A DNA stretch of 64,000 nucleotides, from NCBI GenBank assembly GCA_018340375.1, contig JAFFJZ010000011.1, positions 1,488,001-1,552,000 of the forward strand. Direction: 5' to 3'. Source of the stretch: Gonatopus flavifemur. Lineage: Eukaryota; Arthropoda; Insecta; Hymenoptera; Dryinidae. Of the stretch, positions 23,155-36,190 are shown piece by piece. Both the position numbers and the translations under genes were made by a program. Under the pieces are notes generated by a model. The model saw only the letters and a program-made list of their open reading frames with translations. It searched no databases and was not told where the DNA came from. Position 1 is the first letter of the stretch; every line of letters starts with the position of its first letter.

Positions 23155-26100
23155 GTTTATTCAAATTCTTGCATAAGTTATGTATGATTGATTCATAGAA
23201 TCATATATTGGTAAAAACAAGTTATCCGTACTGAACATCTTTTATACTCACACCAGTACGGATATTTCAATGAATTATGAAAATAAAATCACACATTATC
23301 ATCAAATTTGTATAATCCACTTCTCCTGTATATGATGCATTACGCTGGAAATTCAAGGTGTATTATATCACCCACAAGATCACATATAAATCAAATAGAT
23401 TATGAACTACATGGTAAATGTTGAACCTAAACTTCTCATCCATCAATGTAGATAGCAATCAAGATAATCTGACAACAAAATATATATTCAGAGATATTTC
23501 ATCATAAATTTGTACATATTTACGTATATCAGTTCATGAAAAATATTGTCAAAATGAGGGGTGCACTTTCTCTTTTACGTTGGCTTCGATAAACACAAAC
23601 ATTCGTTAATGACACGTCATAGGGACTGGATTCAAAAACATTAATGTATTTCAAAAGAAGTTTTATCCCTGCGGAATAAAACCGAAGTTGATGTTTTATT
23701 CCGTTACAGTAGGGAAATATCTGAAACGCGAATAAAATATTCCAAAAGTGTTCTCAAAACTCAATAACAAACACGAACGAATTCAGTATTCAATAAACAA
23801 TAAGCAGGTTTTACGTATTGAAAACAAAGACCTTGTAGCACAAGTGCCACACGATTATTTGTACTTTTTTCCATACTCCTTGTCTCGATTCTGGAGTGAC
23901 GTGGAATCCGAAAGTCTATCTATTTACTGAATAACGTGTGAGCGTATTAAGCGTATATACGTAAGTATGTATCCCATAGCACCTCTCTGATTCTCTTATC
24001 CCGGGTCATGGGACTTGTATTCCGAAGCACGACGAGACTGATTTATTCGAGTTGCAGGATCAACAACCCGAGAACTGTTTAGCCGCTGCATCTCATATTT
24101 ATTTATCGGTGGTTGAAATCAACCGCTATAGTGGCGTGCTTCTGGCGCGTGCACGAGGAGTGCCGCCTATCTTTTTCCACTCACTTGTTGTTTTCCATCT
24201 TTTTTTAGTGATTTCCTCTCACAATTTTACCACGGATGAAAATCGTATAAAAAAGAAGAAAAAGAAAATGTGAAAAAGGGAAAGAGATGAATCTAGGGTA
24301 CGCTGGTACTGTTATGGAAAATGGAGGAAAGGAAGAAAAGGAGAGCGGAAGTGACGCCGGCGCCTCGACGGAGCCGAAGCAGGGCGCCGTCGGTGCGCTC
24401 CGATGCCTTCCTATCCCTATCCTTTCTCTCATTCTACTACAACTCTCTGGCAACGTTACTACGTCTTCGTTATGTCATCTGCCTCTTGTTATTTATTTAC
24501 GTATTCCTTCTCCCTCCCTATGATTTTATTTTGGTCAGTTTTTTTATAATCCTATTGTTATTTCACTTCGTAAAGAGATCACATTTTCGCATGAGGGATC
24601 TTATCTCCAGAATGGGAGGGTAACTGTAAAACTCTCGATAACGAGAAACAGGTATTCCTTTTTTCTCCCTCGCTTTGTGGCTCTCGTTAGAAAGTATATC
24701 CCATGACACACCGCTTGTCCAACGTAGGAGCAAGTAATTATTGTCATCCGCTAATTGGTTCATGATAAGAATCCATTAAATTCCCCCTACATCCTCCTGT
24801 GTAACAAGTACTATCTTCCCATGGCACGTTTTGATCAACAGCCTACAACATGAATTGCTCAATTCGTTGTAGGCTGAAGTGTTATACGCTCACCACTTCA
24901 ACGGGTGTCGTTTCACCATGCGCGTACACGTACTTGGACAAAGTTGATGACGACACTGATACTGATGTTGACGATGAGAATAAATAAATGCATACAGCTA
25001 CGAACGTTCAATTATAATATACTTCCGATAGATTGTTCTTTCTTTTTATCCTTTTTGCGTCTTATGATAACAAGAATTTCAGACAACACTCCACTCGTGT
25101 CGAAGTATATTATCATGGATTTCATGGAACATCATTATTATCAATCTTTATCAACATATTATGTTTTGTAATGAAAGTATCGGAAGAGAAAATCATCTGC
25201 GAATAGAATGCCGACATTCCAATGCAGAGTGCACGTCGAATCTCTCTGAACCGATTTCTGAACGAACAGAGCGTAACATACCAATCGCATTACGACCTTC
25301 CCCCAAATCCCCGGCACGGTTATTAACAGGTAATTATTTATAATGGAACAATGGAATTTAAATTAATAGTTGAGTTTCATTAATGACGACGCAATTTCGA
25401 ATGGTGTCGGCTCTGACTGTCAGAGTTAAATAAAATATATGAGAATACCGGTAACCCAACGCCGCGTATTACGGGCCCAGTAATGCGCGAGTTGCATCGC
25501 AAAACAGCACCCGCACATCCACACACCTTTATACACGTGTGTGCATTCGTATTGCACAACACTCTACGTCACGTCTGTTATAAACGCGTAAACACGTGCT
25601 GTGTTCTACCCTCTTCGATCCAACCCCTTTTCCCGACTCACCTCTTGCTCCTTTCTCTTCCTCCCTTTCGACGGACCAGCTTGTCCACTATCAAGTAAAT
25701 AATGGCGCATTAAGCTTTTTCATTCGTATACATCCACTTCGTTCATGTGTATACATGTTCATATGTTCAAACATGTCTGTAGGAGGAGGAAGAAAAGAGA
25801 GAAAACACAGGTAAATGTGGCAATCGTGAACATACACATACTCGACCTACCGTGAATTGTATGCGATCTATGTAGCAACTTGTCGAGCAGAAAAAAAGTA
25901 CGATAACGTATATATTTCACAGAACGTACATGCGCTAATGTGTAACATGACAATTCTCATACGCCACACTCTTCCCGATTCTTAATTTTAAGAAATCATT
26001 GTTTTCCTTTTAAAATAGTCTACATCATATTCCTTGGAAAATCAATGGTGGAATTGTTCGGATGATCGATCAATGATGCTCTGAATTTAGTTTCAAGTAT

Positions 26101-27052
26101 TTTGGGTCAAGACCAGGCATATGCCTATATATAACAAATGGTATTACCTTTTCATATTAAATTCTGTACGGAGTCATGTTCCTGTGTGAAGGTTAGTTTC
26201 TAGTGAAAATTCTCTAGTAATTGATTAGGTTTGTATTGCTGATCTGGAGAAAAACTGAGGGTAAACTCGCCACCGTAAGAAATATATGTAAAATTACATG
26301 CAACAAGTTTACCCAGCCTGTTCATGTAAAATGCATTTCCACTAACTGTAGTAACACTAGTCTGTAACTTGAGAATGATGCCAAAATTACGAAAATGCGA
26401 TAAACAAAATTGCAAACTTTTTTCAGTTTTCAGCGTTTTATTATGTTGCTAAGCATAAAAAATATATTCTGCACTATAGGGTAGGCTGATAGCATAGAAC
26501 TGTTGTGATTCATGCAAGTGTAATGGGATTGCAAATGATAGTTTTACATCTACGAAAAAACTCTAGTTCTCAGCTTCGTACAGTATACTTTACACTTCAA
26601 GTGAACGGGTTGAGCGGACATTCGAATGTTCATTTCAACTTTGTAGAAAGTTTACGAACCTAAAAGTTGATGCCAACGGAGCTTCAAGCTGATCTATATT
26701 GATTTATTCTGAACGTTTGTTAAAACTTCATGTTCTCTTCCGACTAGAATACTCTAGTCAGTCTCCAGGCTATCGAAAGGCCCCACCAGACACTTGTGAG
26801 GGACTTGTAAGACCTGGTAATGACCTGGAGAATAACCAGAGTGATTTCTACAAAGCTAAGTCATTCTCAAATGAGGGATTTCAACATAAAGTAAAGTGGG
26901 GTGAGATGACGCCCTTTCCCGCGCTCAGTACAGGCTTGAAATAATAAATAAAATATCATTCGTTCAAAAAAAATATGAAAATTCACCTAAAATCTTACCC
27001 TGATTTACTCTATATAGTTTTTGTAAACTCATTCCCACTCTCCAAATTTAAA
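23155..27052. other. unique DNA with two GC-richer patches, no gene recognised
   Basis: Patches at about 24,000-24,480 (GACGCCGGCGCCTCGACGG) and 25,160-25,700 have raised CpG. At 25,161-25,329 an open plus-strand frame (including ENHLRIECRHSNAECTSN) ends at a possible donor ACAGGTAATT, with a possible acceptor CCAATGCAG near 25,228; no family is recognised, so it is left as an observation. A short hairpin at 24,839-24,876 has arms CAGCCTACAAC / GTTGTAGGCTG. Confidence 0.4.
24839..24876. other. short near-perfect hairpin
   Basis: CAGCCTACAACATGAATTG pairs with AATTCGTTGTAGGCTG across a tiny loop. The stem is about 16 bp with one bulge, shorter than a usual animal miRNA precursor. It may be a relic of a palindromic insertion. 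Confidence 0.5.
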
Positions 27053-27053
27053 T

Positions 27054-27252
27054 CAGTGAAATTTTCCTATTCCTGCAGTTAAGAGTCGACCATTGTATGA
27101 AATCAGTGAGATAGCAGTGAATAATCACTGGTGATGCAGTTGAAGTTTCTCCTCATGGATTAAAAAATCAGTGACATTCCACTGCAGGGATTAGTGTATA
27201 TTCACTGATTCGCAGTGGTCGATTTTTCACTGCAATCAGTAATATTTCACTG
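27054..27252. mobile_element. 199-bp fold-back built from ATCAGTGA/TCACTG words
   Basis: Both ends are CAGTGAAAT in inverted orientation. The arms pair for about 90 bp through CTGCAGT, TCGACCA and ATCAGTGA. Multiple CAGTGA/TCACTG copies suggest the body grew by duplication of its own tip. No clear target duplication. Confidence 0.68.
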
Positions 27253-27254
27253 TT

Positions 27255-28665
27255 TTCAATTGAGAGAGCACAATTAGTTTAGACATATTTATATCTAATT
27301 TGTTCACATCGCCGATGATATGGCTTATTTTTTATATTTACCTATAGTATATTTTCACACTATTACAAGCTAATTTCACCATATACTCTTCTCATTCGAA
27401 ACTACGCGTATGATAGGAAACTGTGGATCATTAATGAATTATCGATTCAAAATATTCATTCAAAGCTAAGCTATCCATTGCACACCTCAATAGCTTTCTA
27501 TTATAAATTGTAAGCAGGGTAGTGAGAAAAATTCATACATCTCAACCGTTTGCCTCCTTTGCTCCAAAAATGACAAATAATACTGTCAAAAATCCACTTG
27601 AAACGCAATCATATAAATTTGAGTTGGTAAATGTATGAAATTAAGATAGATCCAATTAAATCTAATATAAATCAGCGCCAATTGTTGATATAAAATTGGA
27701 AATTTGATTACCTTAACCAAACTCAATTATTCGAATAAATTAAACGTTCTCAATTCGAATTATCGAATCGAGCAAAGCCCGAGTCATTATTTACGCGCTA
27801 CTGTGACAACTATAATTGAAACTCACAGGAATCGATGGCGCTTACCGCTTGATGTACCTTGATATACGATCTCATGTGAAGATTAGATTTTACAATCGAT
27901 GATTCCTATCGTTTTACCTTAAAATTTGATCAGAATATAAACAAGTAGATACATTTGTATTCGTACGTGCGCGACAAGAATCCATATGACTCATTGGCAT
28001 TTCACACCTTGTATATTCAACGTGATGATCAATGAAGACACGGCATACATATTTCAAATGACAAATGTACTGGCCGAATACAATTTAGTTCGCTCAATTA
28101 CTTTTCTATATATGTAGCCAGGAAATCACGATCAAGTGCACAGTTGTGCACGCTGTACTTTTTGACTGGCGCCAACAATGGCTCATTCCTGTGTTTGGTA
28201 AGAATAATTTACCAAGAGAACGTGTATCGTCCACAGGGAAATCTTCTTTCCGGATACTTGCTGTTATTTCTTTTCGAGACATATGTTTATGTTTAAAAGA
28301 AACTTCTGGGTACCTGTTTCTTATACCCCATCATCAGAGACCTCAATGAAAAATAAATAATAATGAGGGAATAACATAGACTGATTTAATACTGAATAAC
28401 ATTGGATGTGTTCTGATGAATGATAACGCAGAGTTTGAAATCTAAAAATTCAAATGTCATGAATTACGCTCGATTATAAACGTTCCCTGAAAAGGCGAAA
28501 AAACAAAGGACACGGAAGAAATTACCATATAGGATGACAACGCGTCGCTTCGAGTCTCTAAATGGAAATCTTCAAAGAATATATTGTAAAATAATTCACA
28601 TCATAAGAGGAAAATCTACTTTCCTGATTGGAGCCAGATGCAGATAATGTTGATCAAATCCGAAT
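27255..28665. other. AT-rich unique DNA, no gene seen
   Basis: Short frames only; no element ends or RNA genes recognised. Confidence 0.5.
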
Positions 28666-28667
28666 GT

Positions 28668-29001
28668 GATCCCAACCAGAAATTTACAACAGGCGCAGTA
28701 CTGCACCAGTACTAGCCAATACTGGCAGGGTACTGGCATTTCTCTGGAATGATAACGATTTTCAGTACTGGGGATTGAGTACCGATGCCATTATTCGCAA
28801 TCAGTGTAGAGCCAGTACTGGTTTAGTACCTGGCCGGTATTAAGTTCTCAGTACTGGTTTATCAGTACAGGCATATTACTGTATTTTTATGTATCCAGTA
28901 CTGATCCCGTACGTGTCGACCAAGCGTTGGAGACCCAATACTGGCACTGTACTGCACCTGTTGTCAATATTGGCGTATTACGGATTTTTCTGATTGGGAT
29001 C
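28668..29001. mobile_element. ~334-bp palindromic element with CAGTACTGG repeats
   Basis: The left end GATCCCAACCAGAAATTTAC pairs with the right end (reverse complement GATCCCAATCAGAAAAATCC). Inside the arms ACAACAGGCGCAGTACTG pairs with ACAACAGGTGCAGTACAG. The interior holds about ten copies of CAGTACTG / CCAGTACTGG-like words in both orientations. Tips resemble the CCCGGGCAGAAAT end of the element at 48,116. Non-coding. Confidence 0.75.
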
Positions 29002-29439
29002 AACCTAATTGACGTCCTTGAAAAGCTTCATTCAACCTCATTCGGCCTTGAGCAGTTAACCTGACGAGCCAGAAATGAGGGGAATCGTGATTCAATTCGT
29101 GATTCAATTCATTTCGGTAAACCTTCTTACGGTTCTAACAAGGTGAACCTCTCCAAATCACATCCAGCCTGGATCTGTGGGATTAGATGCGCATAATTTT
29201 AATTATGTCCAGAGATGATCCAGTCCCGAGCAGTTCGATATAGAGAATTCCAACGGTATCAATTGAATTGACTGAATAAGCATTTACTTCAATCGATATT
29301 CAGTTGGTTCAATTTCGCGGCGAGATTCGCCGTATTTGAACTTACCGCCAGGTTGGTTCCGCTACTTGTTTTTCAGTGTATGTAAGTTTCGACCCTCCAC
29401 TGATAAACTCTGGGGTACCATCAAATTTTTTATACGACG

Positions 29440-30060
29440 CTGATACTGGCTGGCTCCATCCAGCCTATCTCTGATCCTCCGAACCGATTAACCTCAAATT
29501 CATATGGAACATTTATCTCTTCGGTAGTTACATTTGAGCGAAATTATATGATATTCGGATCACTACAACATAACGAAGGCATGGTCTCTGAATAATTCCT
29601 AAAAATATCGAATACGAAAGTCAAATTTTCCCCCCTCTCTATAAATTCAACTGAAAGTTATATGGGATCAACATGAGACCATCGCCGAAACATGCTATAA
29701 GTTTCATAAGAATCGGAAGAGCGGAAGATGAGATACGCGGGTTTGCTAAAATCGCAACTTTGATCACCTTCGTCGTTTCCCGTTCAATTGCTTTGGCTCG
29801 ATTGGGCTGAAACTCATATGGGGCCACCTTCCCCTCGATCTACGACTGCGGTATAAATTTCATGACGATCGGATACGTAGAACGGGAGATATTCGCGTTC
29901 GGAATTTGTTGAAAGACCGACAGAGATGGTGACAGACAGACAAATAGACAGCCTGACAGACAGACACATCACCAAATTTTTTCTTTGAATTCGAAGAAAC
30001 ATTTTGGCCTTAGGGATTTTCAATTTGGAGACAAACAAATGTTCGGTCCTTCGGAACGAT
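29440..30060 (+). repeat. ~160-bp periodic repeat with GACA-rich tail, copy 1
   Basis: Three degenerate units each contain a (A)TTCATATGG-type anchor at about 29,501, 29,661 and 29,815 (spacing 160 and 154). Units alternate in content: one carries ACATTTATCTCTTCGGTAGT and GATATTCGGATCA, the next GAATCGGAAGAGCGGAAG and GAGATACGCGGGTTT. The series ends in a GACAGACAGACA tract at 29,931-29,967. Related arrays are at 48,640-49,450 (plus) and 62,925-63,060 (minus). GACA-tailed non-coding repeats are common in arthropods, but I cannot name this family. Confidence 0.7.
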
Positions 30061-30061
30061 C

Positions 30062-32817
30062 GCAAAGCTTCCCTCTAACGAGGAAGCAATTCGATAGAAT
30101 TGAAAATTTGTACCAAGACCAAGCTAACAAATGATTTTTCATCCCGTTCAATTTGAATTTTTCATCATTTTTATTCGTCGACAACTGTTTGGAAACCAGG
30201 TTCTCATCACTCCTCCTTTCTACCACACCTTCGTTGGTGAAATGCCTAAAAATCTGGCCCAAAAATATTCGCACGAAATTAACTTGGATTTGCTTCTTAT
30301 AAAACGTCTTCGAAACTTCAGAACACGACTGAGGGTGAATCCACCCCTTGTAAAAAAACGAAGGGGAGGAGGAAAATTGAGGGAGTGTATTAAATCACCG
30401 GTACTTTACTTGGGATCCCGTATTTCTTTTCGTTCTTAATCGATCGAGAACTTCCCGACGTATATCGAGGCACAGTCCTTACTTATCTTACAAAATGAGA
30501 AAGAAGGAAAAAGAGAAATATTTTTATCTAGTAACGAAGACGCGAAAAGACAAGTTGCGATCCAAGGAAGCCAGGAAAAGAGGGAGAAAATTTCTTCGAG
30601 GACACAACGAGTATAAGAAAAAGGAGGAAAAAAGGGGGTTGTAAGGGGCGTCGGATAGGGAAGAAGGTGGAAGGAAGGGTGTTATCTGCGTGGCGGACGA
30701 CCGAGTACCACATAAATATTAGGCTCCTCGTTAATGCCTCTGGTAGCTACTGGCGTTACGTTTCGCAGTAAGTAAATTATGCGATATGAAATTATTAGCG
30801 CCATTAAAGAAATTTATACTTTTTTAGTAGCACCTCTCTCCTGTCTTTATTCTCTTCCTTCTCTTTCTGCTTTCTGTTTTCCATCTCGTTTTTTACCTCT
30901 CCTATAACCCCTAGATAGAAAAAGAAATGAGATCCTGTTGTACATTGCTGCTTTTGCTGACGATTTTTCTATTTTATCTGGTATATTCGCTTCCTTCCTT
31001 TCGTCCCTCTTCCTGAAATACTTTCATGTGATATCAACGTTTTCTTTCTCCCTCCCTTTCACTCTCGTTCCTACTTTTTCTTTCTTCCGAGTACAACACA
31101 GAGAACCATCTCTCCGTCACCATCATCGTCAACCGCCTAATGTATTTGCGAAAGCCAATTCCAATCGTTATCCACAACCCCCGGACCGTATGATCTATGG
31201 TTACGACACTTTGATTGCCAGATTCACGTAGTTTACACCATCTTACAACTATGAATGTTACTCAGCGATTTTGCATGTATCGTATAAAAATGAATCAAAC
31301 GGTAAAGATTTTTTTATTGCAAATGGAAACAAAATCTACGATATATATTATATAATTAAATTGTACTTGATGTTTAAATCATGGTTCCAAAAATTCTCAA
31401 GATATTGAGGGACTGAATAAAAACATTTGGAATTTTCTTGGATCTGATTTTTAACGTGAGATTATTCAAGAGTTTCGATTAATTGTGTCTAGGAAATTTT
31501 TATTCGATTCTAGAAAAAACGATTTGAAACATGCCTTTGTTTCAATTGCTATTTGTTTACAAAAATGGCATATTTGTTGAGTAAATGAACAAAGTGAATA
31601 TTGTATTCATTGCTGCATGTACATTCCTGAAAATTTCATTTTTTTTATACAATGGTTCATAGACTAGAAGCATTTGAAAGAAGTTGGACTTTTTCGATTT
31701 TCAAACTTCGAAACAATTTTCCACTCCGAAATCCTCCGTATCATAATGAGATGAAAAAATACGGGTCGATTTTTTCTATATTGGATACAAGGAAAAAATA
31801 TTTCACACGATTTTATTTTCCAATTGTGAATTTTCAGTGGAATGATCCATACATATATAGTAAGAAATATAAAGTTGATGCAATTCAATGTTACGGTGTA
31901 ATCGCATTATTTCAGTTCATATGACTCGTAAGAGTTGACGAAGTTCCCCCCACTCCTTAGCAGTAAGGATTTTGAATAAAATGATTTTACTTATCACAAA
32001 AAAGCGTCGTTCTATCTATTCAGTACAATTTCATGTTTTCATTTCACGAAAAGTACAAAATTATTGTGAGTAGAGGAGATACGTGAAAATAACAATTATA
32101 AACCCATACAGTTTTATCGTGATACATTCACAGGGAAGGGGAAAGCCATTTATTTCCCGATTTCTATACAAAGTCTATAGTTCCACAAGTAATTTAAAAA
32201 AAATTCAGCTTCCTACTAGGTTGGATACTCGAAATATCAGTATTTTCCCAAATACATAAATTTTGTTTCAAAATAATAAAATTGAGAAAAGAAAGTTGTC
32301 ATCCATTTTTTTTTACATCGACTTCCGGTTCTCCATATATTCTTTCTCGGAATCTACATGATTGACTCGTAACACCTACCAATTTCCAGAAGAAAATGTC
32401 TCATAGTGCGTGAGGAATCAATTATTTCATAAAACAGTATGGTTTTTCGGGAACGTGCTCGATTAAGGCATAAGGCTCCAAATTCAAATATTCAAAAATT
32501 CATTGAAAAAAATACCATTAGCCGTAATGCAATGAAAATTTGCATACGTTCTTGTAACTCAAATTAGGGTAAATGGATCAAGTTTCATCGAAATCTGAGG
32601 TGGTGGGTTACAAAATTGAAAATTTTCGTCGATTTGACATGGAATGACCGATTTGCGAAAAACTAACCAACTTGCTAAATACTCACGAGACACTCACCAG
32701 TCTCTAGTTTTTCGTTGGTACAGGAGTTAGAAACTCAAGAATTCCTACACCATTCCTACTAGGGTTGTAAGATCTGGTAAGAACTTTATGGACCCCCTTC
32801 ATCATAAACGTCTTACG
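30062..32817. other. unique DNA with a purine/pyrimidine patch, no gene recognised
   Basis: A purine-rich stretch at 30,480-30,690 faces a pyrimidine-rich one at 30,830-31,090. Between them lies ATTAGCGCCATTAAAG (a GCCAT-type core near 30,797). Frames here are low-complexity. The rest is AT-rich and featureless. Confidence 0.45.
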
Positions 32818-32819
32818 TA

Positions 32820-33138
32820 CCCGGGGAAAAAAGTTTGGATGTATTCATATCTCATCAGGCCTGATAAGATCCGAATTTTGGCTCACAAGATCACATTCAG
32901 ATTCCAAGAGATCTGACTATATGTTGACAGATCTAGTTAGATCTGGCTAGATCTGTCACATTTAATCATGATGAGCAATTGATTGTTCAATGACCACAAA
33001 TTGTCTGATATTTCCCCATGTATGAATTCAAATTTGAACATGTGCGTTGGCAAATACAAACTAAAATTGCAGTTTTTCAGATCTGAATACATCTGTTCAG
33101 ATCTGGCCAAAAATCAGATCTAAACTTTTTTCTCCGGG
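32820..33138. mobile_element. 319-bp MITE with CCCGGGGAAAAAAGTTT tips, TA/TA flanks
   Basis: The left end is CCCGGGGAAAAAAGTTTGGA and the right end is the reverse complement of CCCGGAGAAAAAAGTTTAGA. TA flanks both (32,818-32,819, 33,139-33,140). The interior carries many (C)AGATCT(G) words in both orientations. Non-coding; a TA duplication is consistent with Tc1/mariner-type movement. Confidence 0.87.
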
Positions 33139-33140
33139 TA

Positions 33141-34614
33141 ATTTATGGACGACCTGTAAGGAAAAGTTGCACATATAATTTTTCGTTCAGAAAAATTATG
33201 TAACTGCGCACACCATTTTTTTAATGATATGCATACACAATTATTTTATTGGATACAAAAAATTATGTAGATCAGTTTGGTGGGTTGTTATATTCATATA
33301 ATTTGAATGTTCCAAAAATGTATTTAGCCATTTTATATTCATCTATGGAATTTTGTTTTGTGAATCAACTCATTTTATGCATAGACTCATGAATATGCAT
33401 TACTTCCGTACGCTCAATGTTCATGCGCTTATGTACAGATGTTGATGAAGTTTCAAAAAATCCAATGTGATCCCGCGTTTTCACGTATTATGTTTATGTT
33501 CACGCTCATGCAAATTCGATTCCACATTGGTACATGTAAAAAACTCAAGTTTGAAAGGAATAGCAGGAGGAGTGAAATCCGATTCTCATAAAAAAATGGG
33601 GGGAAGTTATAGTCAAGCCCCTCATAATCCAATCGTAGCATATTATATATAAGCAGGAATTTTCTGTACATTTTTATTTCATGTCATTTATAACTAACTT
33701 TTTAAAAATCATAAAACATGATAGTTTCATAAGAAGGCAAGAAAACTCACAGTGGATCAGAATTTCGCGTTGTATGTTTATACGAATAGCGTTGAAGACT
33801 TGGTTTATATAGCTATATAGTTTTATATAGCATATTTATGGTTATTATAATATATCCAAGACACAATGATCTCCATCAATTCCTAAATAATCGTACCACC
33901 CGATAGTCAGTAATGTTTTTCATAACAATATCGATTTTGAATTATTAACCGTCACTTGAATTTCAAGTCAGAGCCCAAGCTTGTCATCCGAAGAAAAATA
34001 TGGTCGTTGAAAGTGCGGACTCTTTATTCACGATCAAGTTGCGCAACCAAAGCATGAATTTTGAGGCGGACTGTAGGCTACATTCTTGTGCCGCGGGCAA
34101 ATAAAACGAACCGACGAAGACAACATTATTACGAAGCGCTGCCAGCCATTGCTCATGCCCTGCTTCCTTACGTATTCTCGTTCCTATATACACCAACGCG
34201 TTAACCACTCAGGAACCATATACACGTACGTAAAAGATCCTGGCAGCAAGCAATATCCATGTGAAAATTCGTCCTCGGTACAAATATTCATTATATACTT
34301 ATCACGATTCAATCTTTTTATATGATTGTCATATTGCCATCGTCGTGATGTGTCAGCGGCCTGCAAAAGGTGAATAATTCTTCCACGCAATTACGTAAAC
34401 AAGAAAATTTCCTCAATTGGACACAAAAACGTATATGGAAACGTATATAGAATGCAACTTCGGCCCCGAATTAACACTCGATTTTTGTCAGGTTTTGAAT
34501 CCTTTCGAAATTGAGGGTAATTTTTTTATAAATAGTCTTGAAAAATTAAGAAAGTTGAGGATAATGGAAGTATCCATCAATGCCCATTGAATAACTGATG
34601 AATATAAATTGACA
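33141..34614. other. AT-rich unique DNA, no gene seen
   Basis: A small perfect stem ATAATTTTTC/GAAAAATTAT lies at about 33,175-33,200. Short frames at 33,984-34,390 show no recognised domain. Confidence 0.45.
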
Positions 34615-34800
34615 CTCACATGAAGAACATTTTGTAGTATAAATTGCACGAGAAACGTGTTCAATATTACTATGTCTTTGTACAGTTGAACACATATTTT
34701 CACATTACTATGATAATAATTGGAATATAAGATGAAATATAGTAAAATTGGACCCAAACAGAGGAGGATTCCAATTTGCCAATCGTAAAAGTATTTATGA
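34615..34800 (-). repeat. dispersed repeat family C, copy 1
   Basis: This segment aligns in the same orientation with 42,945-43,140 through GTATAAATT, TTCAATATTACTAT, ATAGTA(A/G)AATTGGA and AATCGTAAAA. The minus strand keeps an open frame in both copies with similar residues (VQLYK(D/N)IVIL). Whether this is a remnant coding segment or a conserved non-coding repeat is undecided. No terminal repeats were found. Confidence 0.6.
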
Positions 34801-34802
34801 AT

Positions 34803-35458
34803 AACCATCCAGTTAATTCAGTCACATTCCCAATATAAAATCCATCGATATAACATGACTCTACCAGTCTATATGACAAAATTTTCTCAGTGCAATGTTC
34901 ATTACATGGGGAAAATATTATCTTATAAAGTACGATGTTGAAATTGTAGCCTAGTACCATACTTGAAAACCCAGGAATTTTCAGATTTTTCAAACGTATA
35001 TTGCCGTTACCACCTTGTTTTTTGTAAGAATTGTAATTACAAAACAGCCCAATTCACGATGTTACATTCTGAATAGACTAATTTGCAGATATGACATTCC
35101 GCTATGATTCTTATATCGGGATATATGAGATAACATTTTCCGTGAAAGTAACTGGAAATTCTTGACTTTGTCAAAAACTAGGGAGTATTGCTATATTTTG
35201 ACTTGTAAATCAGTTGCAACAAGTGAAAATTAAGTGATCTTATGCATTGTTATCGGATACAAAAACATTGCACTGTCCGGATGACAGTTTTCCCCAAGAA
35301 ATCACAAACCTTTGTGTAAATCTGTCAAACCTATCTGACTTAATGATCAAGTGAAATCAAAAGCTAGAGTAATTCTCCCTCTTTTTTCAATTATTCTAAT
35401 AAATTGGTATCAATTTACATATCTAGTGATCGGATGACTGATTATTGGAAGAAAAATA
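34803..35458. other. AT-rich unique DNA, no gene seen
   Basis: A lone TTTTCTCAGTG tip-like motif near 34,890 has no partner. Nothing else recognised. Confidence 0.45.
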
Positions 35459-35459
35459 C

Positions 35460-35674
35460 ATCTTGCGGAAGTTTGAATCGTTTATAGAAACAAAACGAAA
35501 ATTCTACCTTACAAAATATGATCGATCATCGTTATTTACCCTCTCGAATGAACTCTTTGGAATTGGAAACATCGTTTATAAAATGCGCTGTAAGATTTTG
35601 GGAATTTAACAGCTGAATAGTTTGTTATTCGATTACTAATTCGTTTCCATAAACGATTCAAACTTCAGCAACAT
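35460..35674 (-). mobile_element. 215-bp MITE, family A, copy 2 (inverted)
   Basis: Same length and layout as the copy at 617-831 but in opposite orientation. Its right end, reverse-complemented, starts ATGTTGCTGAAGTTTGAATC, and shared internal blocks include AATCGAATAAC, CTGTTAA and TTTTGTAAG. Flanks GAAAAATA and GAAAAACA differ by one base if one extra C is allowed at the left tip, so the target duplication is probable but decayed. Confidence 0.85.
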
Positions 35675-35682
35675 GAAAAACA

Positions 35683-36190
35683 TATACTCACGTATGCATC
35701 GATCATGCACCCTTTACATGGCAAATTTGAAAGTAGAGGATGAAGCAATAAAGTGTCATAGGGTGATACAATAGAGTTGGCACGCTCTGTGGTCATAGAA
35801 TCATGGCTGTCTATTCAATGGGCTCGAAAATGGCCTTCTCCAACAGATATCTCAAGGGATTCTCTCTGATAGAAGTGGGTGTATTTTATGAAGGTGCACA
35901 GGCACGTTGTACTTTCTAACATCGCATATCTGTATTGTCAAGCACCAATTCTTTAGTGAGAAAATATTGAATTCGCCCTACGAACGCTCGTTATGAACGG
36001 AAATTTCCATTCAAATCTTCACCCACGTACAATTATCATTCCAGTATCGTTTAATACGCAAATGGAAAATATGCTGTATTAATTGTATAATGGCATACAA
36101 CGTTGGAAGAAACTTTATTCGTTTATCAAAAAATGAATTATGAATATCCAATCTATAGAATTTTCAACTAAAATCATTTATATAAAAGTG
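35683..36190. other. AT-rich unique DNA, no gene seen
   Basis: No repeats or convincing frames recognised. Confidence 0.45.

Noticed and set aside
24839..24876. microRNA precursor
   Set aside because: The stem is only ~16 bp, too short for an animal pre-miRNA, and its sequence matches no miRNA I know.
28668..29001. CRISPR-like array from the repeated CAGTACTGG words
   Set aside because: Words are short, in both orientations and unevenly spaced; the host is eukaryotic and the region is a palindromic element.
29360..29380. TTTTTCAGTGTA as the right tip of another CACTG element
   Set aside because: No matching left tip was found within 400 bp.
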